From positions 1 through 64,000 of the forward strand of contig JBLWSY010000008.1 of NCBI GenBank assembly GCA_048270425.1: a stretch of DNA of 64,000 nucleotides, read 5' to 3'. Positions 23,994 to 31,574 of this stretch are shown here, in pieces. A model generated the notes under the pieces. That model did not search any database. It was not told the DNA's origin and saw nothing but the letters and a program-made list of their open reading frames with translations. The position numbers and the translations under genes are program-made. This DNA comes from Oceanospirillum sp048270425. Its GTDB lineage: Bacteria > Pseudomonadota > Gammaproteobacteria > Pseudomonadales > Halomonadaceae. Position 1 is the first letter of the stretch, and every line of letters begins with the position of its first letter.

Positions 23994-24892
23994 ACTTAAA
24001 AATGCTGGGGACAGGAGTTCTTACCTATCTGATCTGGGGCTGCTTTCCTCTGTTTTTCTCGCTGGTTGCGCATATAGCCCCCCTGGAAGTCATTTCAGCC
24101 AGGGTGGTCTGGTCCTTTTTGTTTTGCCTGATTTTAGTCGTAGGTCTGAGAAAAATAAGTCCTCTCAAAGCTGCGCTCTCACTTAAAGCATTACTCTGGT
24201 CGGCATTAGCGGCCATTCTAATCTCGACTAACTGGCTGATCTTTGTCTATGCCGTCAGTATCGGCCAGGTTATTCAATCAAGCCTTGGGTATTTTTTAAC
24301 ACCCCTTGTCAGTGTTTTCCTTGCCCGTTTTATACTTAAAGAACAGATCCGGCCTCTACAAAGCTTGTCAATTGCTTTGGCCTGCGTTGCAGTTGCCTTT
24401 GAAATCTACAGAGTTGGCTCTCTACCCTGGATCTCCCTGATGCTGGCTTCAAGTTTTGGCCTGTATGGATTGGTTCGCAAACAAGCCCCTTTCGAGACAC
24501 TAAACGGCTTATTTTTGGAAACCGGCTGGCTCCTTATTCCGGCTTTGATTTTTCTGATTATCACTGGCGGCACCGGACTTAATCCCCTTCCCCAGAAAAC
24601 ACCGGCAGGGCTGGACTTTACTCATACCTATCTGATGCTTTCGGGAATAGTAACAGCAGTGCCCTTATTGCTGTTTTCTGCAGCAGCACGTCAGCTACCA
24701 CTGGCCGTGATCGGCTTTATTATGTACATCAACCCTACAATGCAGTTTCTTACCGCTATTTATATCTTCGAAGAACCTTTCTCAGGCATGCAGCTGGTGG
24801 CTTTTGGCCTTATATGGCTCGCGGTTATCGCCTTCTGCTACGATTTGTATCAGATACACCGTAAAAATAAACTGACACCAAAAATTGACTGA
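23990..24892 (+). CDS. EamA-family transporter RarD
   Basis: The product is 300 aa with ten predicted membrane helices in two EamA repeats. The N-terminal MLGTGVLTYLIWGCFPLFF and EVISARVVWSFLF, then WLIFVYAVSIGQVIQSSLGY and the C-terminal GFIMYINPTMQFLTAIYIFEE, are characteristic of RarD (E. coli RarD about 296 aa). RarD was noted as a chloramphenicol-sensitivity permease; its natural substrate is not settled. The ATG overlaps the BTLCP stop by 4 bases, so translation is coupled. The pairing with a periplasmic protease has no obvious functional meaning. Confidence 0.92.
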   Translation: MNLKMLGTGVLTYLIWGCFPLFFSLVAHIAPLEVISARVVWSFLFCLILVVGLRKISPLKAALSLKALLWSALAAILISTNWLIFVYAVSIGQVIQSSLGYFLTPLVSVFLARFILKEQIRPLQSLSIALACVAVAFEIYRVGSLPWISLMLASSFGLYGLVRKQAPFETLNGLFLETGWLLIPALIFLIITGGTGLNPLPQKTPAGLDFTHTYLMLSGIVTAVPLLLFSAAARQLPLAVIGFIMYINPTMQFLTAIYIFEEPFSGMQLVAFGLIWLAVIAFCYDLYQIHRKNKLTPKID

Positions 24893-24991
24893 ACGCACCA
24901 TAAGCTCAATATATAAGATATCGCATATATGAAGACGCCTCCTCAAAGTGTTACCATTGGGAAATTAAGTAACACTCAAGAGGATCAAACC

Positions 24992-25165
24992 ATGGGTAGC
25001 TTTTCAAACTTATTCGTTAATCTGGCGATGACTGCTGGTGTTGCTGTAATTGCGACCGTAGCATCTGTAGCTCCCGATGTAATTTTGCCTGCTGTAGCAC
25101 TTGCTCCAGGTTTGGCGTTGGTGTTTGCTCTGTGGCAAGCGGCAGTAGAACGCCCGACAGCTTAA
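24992..25165 (+). CDS. Small membrane protein, 57 aa, unrecognised
   Basis: The frame runs from ATG at 24992, with GAGGA seven bases upstream, to TAA, directly followed by a strong terminator at 25200. That arrangement supports a real single-gene unit. The peptide begins MGSFSNLFVNLAMTAGVA and is hydrophobic throughout apart from its ends, with one long or two short membrane segments (about 7-28 and 31-49) and a charged VERPTA tail. No family is recognised. An in-frame extension of 21 codons upstream lacks a ribosome site and is not included. Confidence 0.65.
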   Translation: MGSFSNLFVNLAMTAGVAVIATVASVAPDVILPAVALAPGLALVFALWQAAVERPTA

Positions 25166-25199
25166 GGCCAGCCATTCTCATCTTAGTTAGCGAGACGCC

Positions 25200-25234
25200 A
25201 AAAAGGCTCAACCCTTCCGGGCTGAGCCTTTTTT
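25200..25234 (+). terminator. Intrinsic terminator after the 57-aa ORF
   Basis: AAAAAGGCTCA / TGAGCCTTTTT form an 11-bp outer stem with an inner CCC/GGG and a TTCC loop, ending in a T tract. It lies 35 bases after the stop codon. On the other strand it does not face rimO transcription, since rimO ends further right. Confidence 0.9.
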
Positions 25235-25307
25235 ATTGGGCAGCCTTTAACAGCGTAGAATTAACTGCAGCTTGCGCTGAGACTGCAGTTAATGGGCTCT
25301 TGTGCTG

Positions 25308-26630
25308 TTAAACCAGCTCTGCCCAAAGATCATGCTCATCGGCACCAATGATACGCCCACGAATAATCTGGCCTGGCTCCAGACCGGTTACATCCGGCAT
25401 ATGAACCTCGCCGTCGATTTCAGGCGCATCACCTTTGGTGCGACCAATAGCGCCATCAGGGCCCGCGTGGTCGATCAGAATATCCATTTCAAGGCCGATC
25501 TTCTCCTGCAGTTTTTCAGCACTGATTTCAGCCTGAACCTCCATAAAGCGCGCCAGACGCTCTTCTTTAACCTCTTCAGGAATCTGATTTTCCAGCTCAT
25601 TAGCCGGCGCACCATCCACCGGCGAGTAAGTGAAGCAACCCACACGGTCCAGGCGGGCTTCACGCAAAAAGTCCAGCAGGTATTCAAAGTACTCTTCTGT
25701 CTCGCCAGGGAAGCCAACAATAAAGGTACTGCGGATAACAATTTCCGGGCAGATCTCACGCCATTTTTTGATGCGCTCCATGGTTTTCTCGGACGCAGCC
25801 GGACGCTTCATCATTTTCAGAACTTCAGGGTGGGCATGCTGTAGCGGAATATCCAGATACGGTACGATGGAGCCATCTGCCATCAGCGGGATCACATCAT
25901 CAACACTCGGGTACGGATAAACGTAGTGCAGACGCACCCAAACACCCAAGCTACCCAAGGCTTCACACAGCTCTTTCAGGCGGGTTTTCATCGGACGACC
26001 CTGCCAGAAGCCCAGTTTGTACTTCTGATCGACACCGTAGGCGCTGGTATCCTGAGACACAACCAACAGCTCTTTTACACCGGCATCAACCAGACGCTGA
26101 GCTTCATCCATCACCGAACCCACAGAACGACTATCAAGATCACCGCGCAGTGCCGGGATAATGCAGAAGGTACAACGGTGATTACAGCCTTCAGAGATCT
26201 TCAGATACGAGTAGTGTCGCGGGGTCAGTTTGATGCCCTGAGGCGGTACCAGATCAATAAAAGGGTCGTGGTCTTTTTTCGGCGGCAGGTATTCGTGTAC
26301 AGCGCTTACCACCTGCTCGTACTGCTGCGGACCGGAGACACTCAGCACCTGCGGGTACGCATCCAGAATCTGGTCCCCATCGGCCCCCATACAGCCGGTC
26401 ACAATGACTTTGCCGTTTTCTTCCAGTGCCTCGCCAATGGCCGCCAAAGACTCTGCTTTCGCGGCATCAATAAAACCACAGGTGTTCACCACCACCAGGC
26501 CTGCGCCTTCATAGGATGGGGAAACTTCGTAACCTTCAGTGCGCAGTTGTGTCAGGATACGCTCTGAGTCAACCAGTGCTTTAGGGCAACCCAGACTGAC
26601 AAAACCAACTTTAGGATTTTCTGTGGACAT
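25308..26630 (-). CDS. Ribosomal protein S12 methylthiotransferase RimO
   Basis: The product is 440 aa (E. coli 441). This radical-SAM enzyme adds a methylthio group to an aspartate of ribosomal protein S12. The N-terminal UPF0004 domain carries the auxiliary-cluster cysteines C15, C51 and C80 (VSLGCPKA, VVNTCGF, VTGCMGA). The radical-SAM motif is C149-x3-C153-x2-C156 (GCNHRCTFC), followed by IPALRGDLDSRS, and a TRAM domain lies at the C-terminus (about 375-440). The SLGCPKALVDSE start and the LRGDLDSRS block separate it from MiaB. Start ATG with GAGG upstream. It is divergent from the ParB-like gene. Confidence 0.97.
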   Translation of the reverse strand: MSTENPKVGFVSLGCPKALVDSERILTQLRTEGYEVSPSYEGAGLVVVNTCGFIDAAKAESLAAIGEALEENGKVIVTGCMGADGDQILDAYPQVLSVSGPQQYEQVVSAVHEYLPPKKDHDPFIDLVPPQGIKLTPRHYSYLKISEGCNHRCTFCIIPALRGDLDSRSVGSVMDEAQRLVDAGVKELLVVSQDTSAYGVDQKYKLGFWQGRPMKTRLKELCEALGSLGVWVRLHYVYPYPSVDDVIPLMADGSIVPYLDIPLQHAHPEVLKMMKRPAASEKTMERIKKWREICPEIVIRSTFIVGFPGETEEYFEYLLDFLREARLDRVGCFTYSPVDGAPANELENQIPEEVKEERLARFMEVQAEISAEKLQEKIGLEMDILIDHAGPDGAIGRTKGDAPEIDGEVHMPDVTGLEPGQIIRGRIIGADEHDLWAELV

Positions 26631-26775
26631 TAATAACCTCGGAAACAGATAAAAAAATCCCGCGCATTCTAACCCAGCAGGGGTTTAGCGTGTAGTGTCA
26701 GTCGATGCTTTACATCCAAACAATTTCGTTAAAAAATGCCATCCAGAAGTCAAAGACCCAAACCAGAGGAAGAAA

Positions 26776-27813
26776 ATGCTTTTTAATCTTATCGACGAAG
26801 ATACTGCACCCAAGGATGCCTCAGAGAAAAACCAGCAGCCCGCGGGCTTAGGTCTGTCTCTTCAGGATCAGTTAAAGCAGCTTCCGCTGGTTCACTTGCC
26901 ATTAGACAAAGTGATTCCCGACCCGGAACAGCCGCGCAAGAGCTTTGATGACGAATCCCTACTGGATCTTGCACAAAGCATTGAAGAAAACGGCTTACTT
27001 CAACCAATTGTGGTTCAGCCTGAAGATGAAAGTGGTAGCCACCGTATCATTATGGGAGAACGACGCTGGCGGGCTCACGAGTTTGCAGGCAAAACATCTA
27101 TCCCCGCAATTATTCGCCCAGCCAGTGACAGTACCGTTCTGGCACTGCAGATTATTGAAAACAATCAGCGAGAAGATATCGCACCTTTAGAAGAAGCCCG
27201 CGCCCTACAGAGACTGGTTGATGTGACCGGCAATAAGAAAGAGGTCGCTCAGGCTCTGGGCCGTTCGCCAAGCTGGCTTTCCAAGCGCCTTTCCCTTCTA
27301 AAAGCACCCCGAAAAGTTCAGGCCTTTGCGGATCAGCAGGATGTTAAAGACATCAACACACTGAATAGTCTCTCCAAACTCTATGACGAGTATCCGACTG
27401 AAGCCGAAGCGCTTATGGCTGATATCACCGAGAATGGTACAGAAGGCGGCCTGCGCAGCCGCGTTGAACAGAAGCGCCAGGAGATGCAAACGGCTGCCCC
27501 TGTCGATGAAACCCAAGACCTTCCAGTGCCTTCAAACGAAGCGCCATCAGAACTTCAGACCGATAGCGCACTACCTGATAAAGCGGGATCGTCTTCCAAT
27601 CAGTCCGGACCTACTGAAAAACCTCTGGACCGCCAATCATTCCTCCGGCAGCAACTGAAGCTTTCTCCTCTCAGCACCCTTGAAGGTATTGAGAAACTTA
27701 ATATCTCATTTGCAGAGGTTGAACAGAGCTTCCGTCGCTATCTGCTGACGGCTGACTTAAGCAGGGAGCTTCCTCAGCAATGGAAGGACTTTCTGAGCAC
27801 CCTATCCGACTAA
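26776..27813 (+). CDS. Orphan ParB/KorB-like CTP-binding DNA-binding protein
   Basis: The product is 345 aa. The ParB N-terminal domain (about 38-135) has the motifs of ParB CTPases: QPRKSFDD, GERRWRA (94-100) and ENNQRED (128-134). A helix-turn-helix (about 150-175, KKEVAQALGRSPSWLSKRLS) and a KorB-type helical region (175-240) follow, then a Pro/Ser/Gln-rich linker (240-285) and a C-terminal segment that does not look like the usual ParB dimer domain. No parA lies beside it and no parS sequence was noticed, so it is unlikely to be the main chromosome-partition ParB. A nucleoid-occlusion (Noc-like) or KorB-like regulatory role is possible. Start ATG at 26776 has GAGGA upstream; upstream codons lack a ribosome site. 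Confidence 0.85.
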   Translation: MLFNLIDEDTAPKDASEKNQQPAGLGLSLQDQLKQLPLVHLPLDKVIPDPEQPRKSFDDESLLDLAQSIEENGLLQPIVVQPEDESGSHRIIMGERRWRAHEFAGKTSIPAIIRPASDSTVLALQIIENNQREDIAPLEEARALQRLVDVTGNKKEVAQALGRSPSWLSKRLSLLKAPRKVQAFADQQDVKDINTLNSLSKLYDEYPTEAEALMADITENGTEGGLRSRVEQKRQEMQTAAPVDETQDLPVPSNEAPSELQTDSALPDKAGSSSNQSGPTEKPLDRQSFLRQQLKLSPLSTLEGIEKLNISFAEVEQSFRRYLLTADLSRELPQQWKDFLSTLSD

Positions 27814-27922
27814 ACATTTATTAGACAACACTTAACAAAAAAAGCCATACTAAGCCCCGACAAAGTGGGTTCGTTTCTCCCTTTCGAGCCCGCGATAAAC
27901 CCAAGCAAAACAAGAGGTTGTT

Positions 27923-28303
27923 ATGGCATTAACCACTCAAGACTTTGTTGCTGCTGCTAAAGCTGAGATCAAGGAATGCGATATCCATCAGGCCGCCGCA
28001 AAAATTAAGCAAGGTGCACTGCCTCTCGATGTCCGTGAGCCGCAGGAATTTATGCAGGGACACATTCCTTCTGCTGTTGATGTTCCGCGGGGTGTACTTG
28101 AATTCCGGATAGATGCTCACCCCAAATTACAGAATAAAGATCAGGAAATTCTTGTCTACTGCCAAGCAGGAGGCCGGGGAGCTCTGGCTGCAAAAACACT
28201 TCAGGACATGGGGTTTACTAACGTGACGAACATGGCGGGTGGTTTTGCTGCCTGGAGCGAGGCAGGTCTTGAGCAAGTGAAAGACCCGGCAGAGTGGAAC
28301 TAA
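27923..28303 (+). CDS. Single-domain rhodanese (sulfurtransferase)
   Basis: The product is 126 aa, one rhodanese domain. The active-site loop is CQAGGR with the catalytic cysteine C80 (LVYCQAGGRGA). The DVREPQEFMQGHIPSAVDVP block is the usual CH2A/CH2B signature. Such proteins move sulfane sulfur from a persulfide to cyanide, thioredoxin or other acceptors. Start ATG with AAGAGG upstream and a terminator after the gene, so it is a single unit. A two-cysteine ArsR regulator about 5.6 kb away is of the type that controls sulfane-sulfur enzymes elsewhere, but there is no direct evidence that it controls this gene. Confidence 0.93.
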   Translation: MALTTQDFVAAAKAEIKECDIHQAAAKIKQGALPLDVREPQEFMQGHIPSAVDVPRGVLEFRIDAHPKLQNKDQEILVYCQAGGRGALAAKTLQDMGFTNVTNMAGGFAAWSEAGLEQVKDPAEWN

Positions 28304-28376
28304 TGATAAAGCAGCGCTGATTCTGCCAAAATTGCAGTCTATATGAACTTATAAACACTGATGCAGAATTACACAC

Positions 28377-28404
28377 AAAAGCCGGAGAGTCTTCTCCGGC
28401 TTTT
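28377..28404. terminator. Bidirectional terminator between rhodanese and sohB
   Basis: AAAAGCCGGAG / CTCCGGCTTTT, an 11-bp perfect stem with a 6-base loop, lies between the convergent rhodanese and sohB genes and offers a T tract on both strands. Confidence 0.92.
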
Positions 28405-28437
28405 GTGGCTATAAAGACAAATGAACAAGCTGATTCA

Positions 28438-29502
28438 CTAGCGCTCAATCTCAGTCTTGCGGGCACGAGTCAGAAAACGATCCGCAGTTTTACTGATACT
28501 CAGAGAAACCATCTCTCCCAACCGGTCGACCAAACCAGTTTTCACTTCGTAACTAACCTCGTAGACATCTGCAGTTTCGCAGCTTTCCAACAAGTACTCA
28601 TCACTGGTTTTAAGCCCATCAATCAATCCAAGCTCCAAGGCCTGCTTGCCATACCAGACATCACCGTTGGCTACTTTCGCCAGATCAAGATCGGGACGCT
28701 GATCATGGATAAAATCTTTAAACAGGACATGAGTCTCTTCCAGATCTTCAATAAACTTCTTACGGCCTTCATCCGTATTTTCACCAAAAACGGTCATGGT
28801 CCGCTTATACTCTCCAGCGGTCAGCACTTCGTAATCAATATCGTGCTTTTTCAGAAGCTTGTTAAAGTTAGGAATCTGCGCCACAACACCAATAGAGCCG
28901 ATAATGGAGAAAGGTGCCGCCAGAATCTTATTCGCGGTACAGGCCATCATATAGCCACCACTGGCGGCCACCGCATCGACACATACTGTCAGCTCGATCT
29001 TCTTATTGGTGATGCGCTTTAGCTGAGAGGCTGCAAAACCATAGCTGTGCACCATACCGCCGCCGCTTTCCAACTTCAGAACGACTTCGTCAATTTCAGG
29101 GCGGGCAATCGTCAAAACCGCGCTAATAGTCTCGCGCAGAGAATCAACATCAGAAGCACGGATATCACCGTCAAAATCCAGAACGAAAACGCGCTTACGG
29201 GCCTCTTCAGAATCCGGCTCGTCTCCCTTGTTTTTCGCTGCCTTCTTACGGGCTTTTTCAGCTTTTTTGTCAGCCTTAAGCTCCTGCTCGAACGCATCTT
29301 TATCAAATACAGCTTCTTTAACCGCTTTAGTGGTTTCAGAAAGCTTCTCATTCAGGTGTTCAATTTCAAACTCACCCTCACCAGACTTGCGCTTACCCTG
29401 GGCGGCAGCGACAATCAGAAGAAGAATCGAACCGACAAAAATTATCGCTAAAGTCAGTGTCTTAGCGAAAAACAGGCCATACTCTGAAAAAAAATCGTAC
29501 AC
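28438..29502 (-). CDS. Inner-membrane serine protease SohB
   Basis: The product is 354 aa (E. coli 349). It is a peptidase S49 family member, a relative of signal-peptide peptidase SppA. An N-terminal membrane helix (about 13-34) is followed by a highly charged Lys/Glu region (40-103) and the protease domain. The likely Ser/Lys dyad is S181 (VAASGGYMMA) and K233 (AGEYKRTMT). It faces the periplasm and degrades membrane-released peptides; SohB overproduction compensates for DegP loss in E. coli. The start is GTG at 29502 with GGAG six bases upstream. It shares a 179-base divergent region with the SCP2 gene, which holds the PsrA-like operator. Confidence 0.95.
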   Translation of the reverse strand: MYDFFSEYGLFFAKTLTLAIIFVGSILLLIVAAAQGKRKSGEGEFEIEHLNEKLSETTKAVKEAVFDKDAFEQELKADKKAEKARKKAAKNKGDEPDSEEARKRVFVLDFDGDIRASDVDSLRETISAVLTIARPEIDEVVLKLESGGGMVHSYGFAASQLKRITNKKIELTVCVDAVAASGGYMMACTANKILAAPFSIIGSIGVVAQIPNFNKLLKKHDIDYEVLTAGEYKRTMTVFGENTDEGRKKFIEDLEETHVLFKDFIHDQRPDLDLAKVANGDVWYGKQALELGLIDGLKTSDEYLLESCETADVYEVSYEVKTGLVDRLGEMVSLSISKTADRFLTRARKTEIER

Positions 29503-29593
29503 GGATCACTCCATCTCTTTTAATACGCGGGGCAAGCATACAGGATGCGTTTCTGGCTGTGTATTCTTTCCTGCAATATTGTCATCAACAGGG

Positions 29594-29622
29594 TTGATTC
29601 AAACGTATGTTTGAAATATGCT
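29594..29622 (+). promoter_or_regulatory. SCP2 promoter with PsrA-like operator in the spacer
   Basis: TTGATT (29594-29599) and TATGCT (29617-29622) are 17 bases apart, a plausible sigma-70 promoter. The spacer is filled by TTCAAAC-GTAT-GTTTGAA (29598-29615), 7-base inverted arms around 4 bases. This fits the reported PsrA box of Pseudomonas, (G/C)AAAC-N2-4-GTTT(G/C). A repressor bound here would block RNA polymerase. PsrA is a TetR-family repressor released by long-chain fatty acids. Confidence 0.7.
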
Positions 29623-29681
29623 CTTTAACAGCCGGTCGAAATCCCGACCACAACGATAAGAATTTATAAAAGGTAAAAGCT

Positions 29682-29996
29682 ATGACTGATGTTGGTAAAG
29701 CGATCGAAAACCTGAAACAAGGCTTTAACCCTGAAGCAGCCAAAGGCATGGACGAAGTCTTTCAGTTCGAAATCAAAGATGCCGGTGAATACTACATCGA
29801 GATTAAAGATGGCGAGTGCAACGTAGGCACCGGTGAGCATGACGATCCATCGGTTACTCTTATCATGGACAAAGACACCCTTAAAGGTGTTTTGAGCGGT
29901 GAAGTAAACGGCATGACCGCTTTTATGACGGGTAAAGTTAAAGCCCAGGGCAACATGATGCTGGCTACCAAGCTGAACAGCCTGTTCTCTATCTGA
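29682..29996 (+). CDS. SCP2 sterol-carrier / lipid-binding domain protein
   Basis: The product is 104 aa, a single SCP2 domain. Typical blocks are FQFEIKDAGEYYIEIKDGE, DPSVTLIMDKDTLKGVLSGE and MTAFMTGKVKAQGNMMLATKL. The fold binds long-chain fatty acyl or isoprenoid lipids in a hydrophobic tunnel; bacterial stand-alone members are mostly uncharacterised, though the related UbiJ aids ubiquinone synthesis. Start ATG with AAAAGG upstream. It is a monocistronic unit with its own promoter and terminator. The PsrA-like operator in the promoter suggests induction by fatty acids, which suits a lipid carrier. That regulatory reading is inference. Confidence 0.93.
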   Translation: MTDVGKAIENLKQGFNPEAAKGMDEVFQFEIKDAGEYYIEIKDGECNVGTGEHDDPSVTLIMDKDTLKGVLSGEVNGMTAFMTGKVKAQGNMMLATKLNSLFSI

Positions 29997-30032
29997 TAGC
30001 ACTATCATGGCCTGATCAGGCTGTGATAAGTC

Positions 30033-30068
30033 AAAAAGGCGTTCCGGCAATAACCGGAACGCCTTTTT
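30033..30068. terminator. Bidirectional terminator between SCP2 and gor
   Basis: A perfect 15-bp stem, AAAAAGGCGTTCCGG / CCGGAACGCCTTTTT, with a 6-base loop lies between convergent SCP2 and gor and ends in a T tract either way. Confidence 0.95.
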
Positions 30069-30088
30069 ATTTGAACCCCAAAACGCTA

Positions 30089-31450
30089 TCAGTTCCGAGT
30101 CAAAGTCCTCATAGTAACAAATTCTTCAGCCCCCGTTGGGTGAATACCTACTGTGCTATCAAACACCTCTTTGGTTGCGCCCGCTTTAATAGCAACAGCA
30201 ATTCCCTGTAGCACTTCACCCGCATCAGTACCCACCATGTGCGCACCAACAACCTTGCGGGAATCAGCATCCACAACCAACTTCATCAGATGACGCTCAT
30301 CGGAACCTGACAGCGTGTGCTTCATAGGACGAAAAGACGCGCTATAGATCTCGACCTTATCAAAAGCTTTTCTGGCCGCTTCCTCACTCATCCCGACGGT
30401 GGCAATATTTGGGTGACAAAAAACAGCCGTAGGAATATTGCTATAATCCATCGCCTTGGCGGGCAACTCAGGCTGGAACTGATTGTTCACAAAGACCATC
30501 GCCTCAGCCAGAGCCACAGGAGTGAGCTGCATACGGTTGATCACATCTCCCAATGCAAATACTGAAGCAGAAGAGGTTTGGAACTCATCATTCACCAGAA
30601 TCTCGCCGCTTTTGCCAAGCTTAACACCGGCTTTATCAAGATTCAGACCGTCCGTCTTCGGCACCCGCCCCGTGGCACACAGCACCAGGTCAACGTCGAG
30701 AATGTCACCAGTAGTGAGCGTCACTTTCAGACCAGTGCTTTGCTTTTCAATCGAATCAATATTGGCATTCATGTGGAACTGAACGCCCTTCTTACGCATC
30801 TCGTCAGAGGCAAACTGACGTACTTCCTCATCAAAACCGCGCAACGGCTGCTCACCCCGATAAACCAGATGGCTCTCAGCACCCAACCCCTGGAAAATAC
30901 CGGCAAACTCAACGGCTATATAACCACCACCCAGCACCAAAGTACGTTTTGGAAACTCATCCAGATAGAAAACAGCATCAGAGCTCATGGCAAACTCATT
31001 ACCGGGGAAATCAGGGATAAACGGAGAGCTACCGGTGGCGATCAGAATTTTCTCCGCGCTATAGGATTTACCGGCAACACTGACTTCATGAGCACTTTCC
31101 AAGCTGGCATACCCCTCAATCAGCTCAACACCGGAGTTAATCAGCAGGTTATGATAGATACCGTTAAGGCGCTCGATCTCTTTCGTTTTATTGTCACGCA
31201 GTGTTGGCCAGTCAAAGCTCGAACCATCAACCGTCCAGCCAAAGCCAGCCGCCTGAGAAAACTCGTCATGGAAATGAGACCCATAGGAGAATAGCTTTTT
31301 CGGGACACAGCCAATATTGACGCAGGTACCGCCCAGAAAACGTCCTTCTGCGACAGCCACTTTTTTTCCTAAACCTGCGGCAGTTCTTGCTGCCCGAACA
31401 CCACCGGAACCTGCACCGATCACAAAAAGATCAAAATCAAACTGACTCAT
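30089..31450 (-). CDS. Glutathione reductase Gor
   Basis: The product is 453 aa (E. coli 450). It reduces glutathione disulfide with NADPH and FAD. The FAD site is GAGSGGVRAART near the N-terminus, the redox disulfide is C43/C48 in GGTCVNIGCVPKK, the NADPH fold starts at VLGGGYIAVEFAG, and the C-terminal dimer domain carries the catalytic histidine in GIHPTGAEE. The motif VPKKLFSYGSHFHDEF is typical of Gor rather than lipoamide dehydrogenase or mercuric reductase. Start ATG with AGGGAAG upstream. A terminator after prpE shows it is transcribed separately. Confidence 0.96.
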   Translation of the reverse strand: MSQFDFDLFVIGAGSGGVRAARTAAGLGKKVAVAEGRFLGGTCVNIGCVPKKLFSYGSHFHDEFSQAAGFGWTVDGSSFDWPTLRDNKTKEIERLNGIYHNLLINSGVELIEGYASLESAHEVSVAGKSYSAEKILIATGSSPFIPDFPGNEFAMSSDAVFYLDEFPKRTLVLGGGYIAVEFAGIFQGLGAESHLVYRGEQPLRGFDEEVRQFASDEMRKKGVQFHMNANIDSIEKQSTGLKVTLTTGDILDVDLVLCATGRVPKTDGLNLDKAGVKLGKSGEILVNDEFQTSSASVFALGDVINRMQLTPVALAEAMVFVNNQFQPELPAKAMDYSNIPTAVFCHPNIATVGMSEEAARKAFDKVEIYSASFRPMKHTLSGSDERHLMKLVVDADSRKVVGAHMVGTDAGEVLQGIAVAIKAGATKEVFDSTVGIHPTGAEEFVTMRTLTRN

Positions 31451-31516
31451 TGTCGCTTCCCTATTTATTTAGACTTTTTGCAAGTGTATCACAGGGTTAA
31501 TGACGACTTAGAAACA

Positions 31517-31545
31517 GAAAAACCGATCACAAGGATCGGTTTTTC
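31517..31545 (-). terminator. Intrinsic terminator of prpE
   Basis: GAAAAACCGATC / GATCGGTTTTTC, a 12-bp perfect stem with a 5-base loop, lies 30 bases after the prpE stop and separates it from gor on the same strand. Confidence 0.93.
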
Positions 31546-31574
31546 TGATTAGACATGCTTTCAACAGACGAAAA

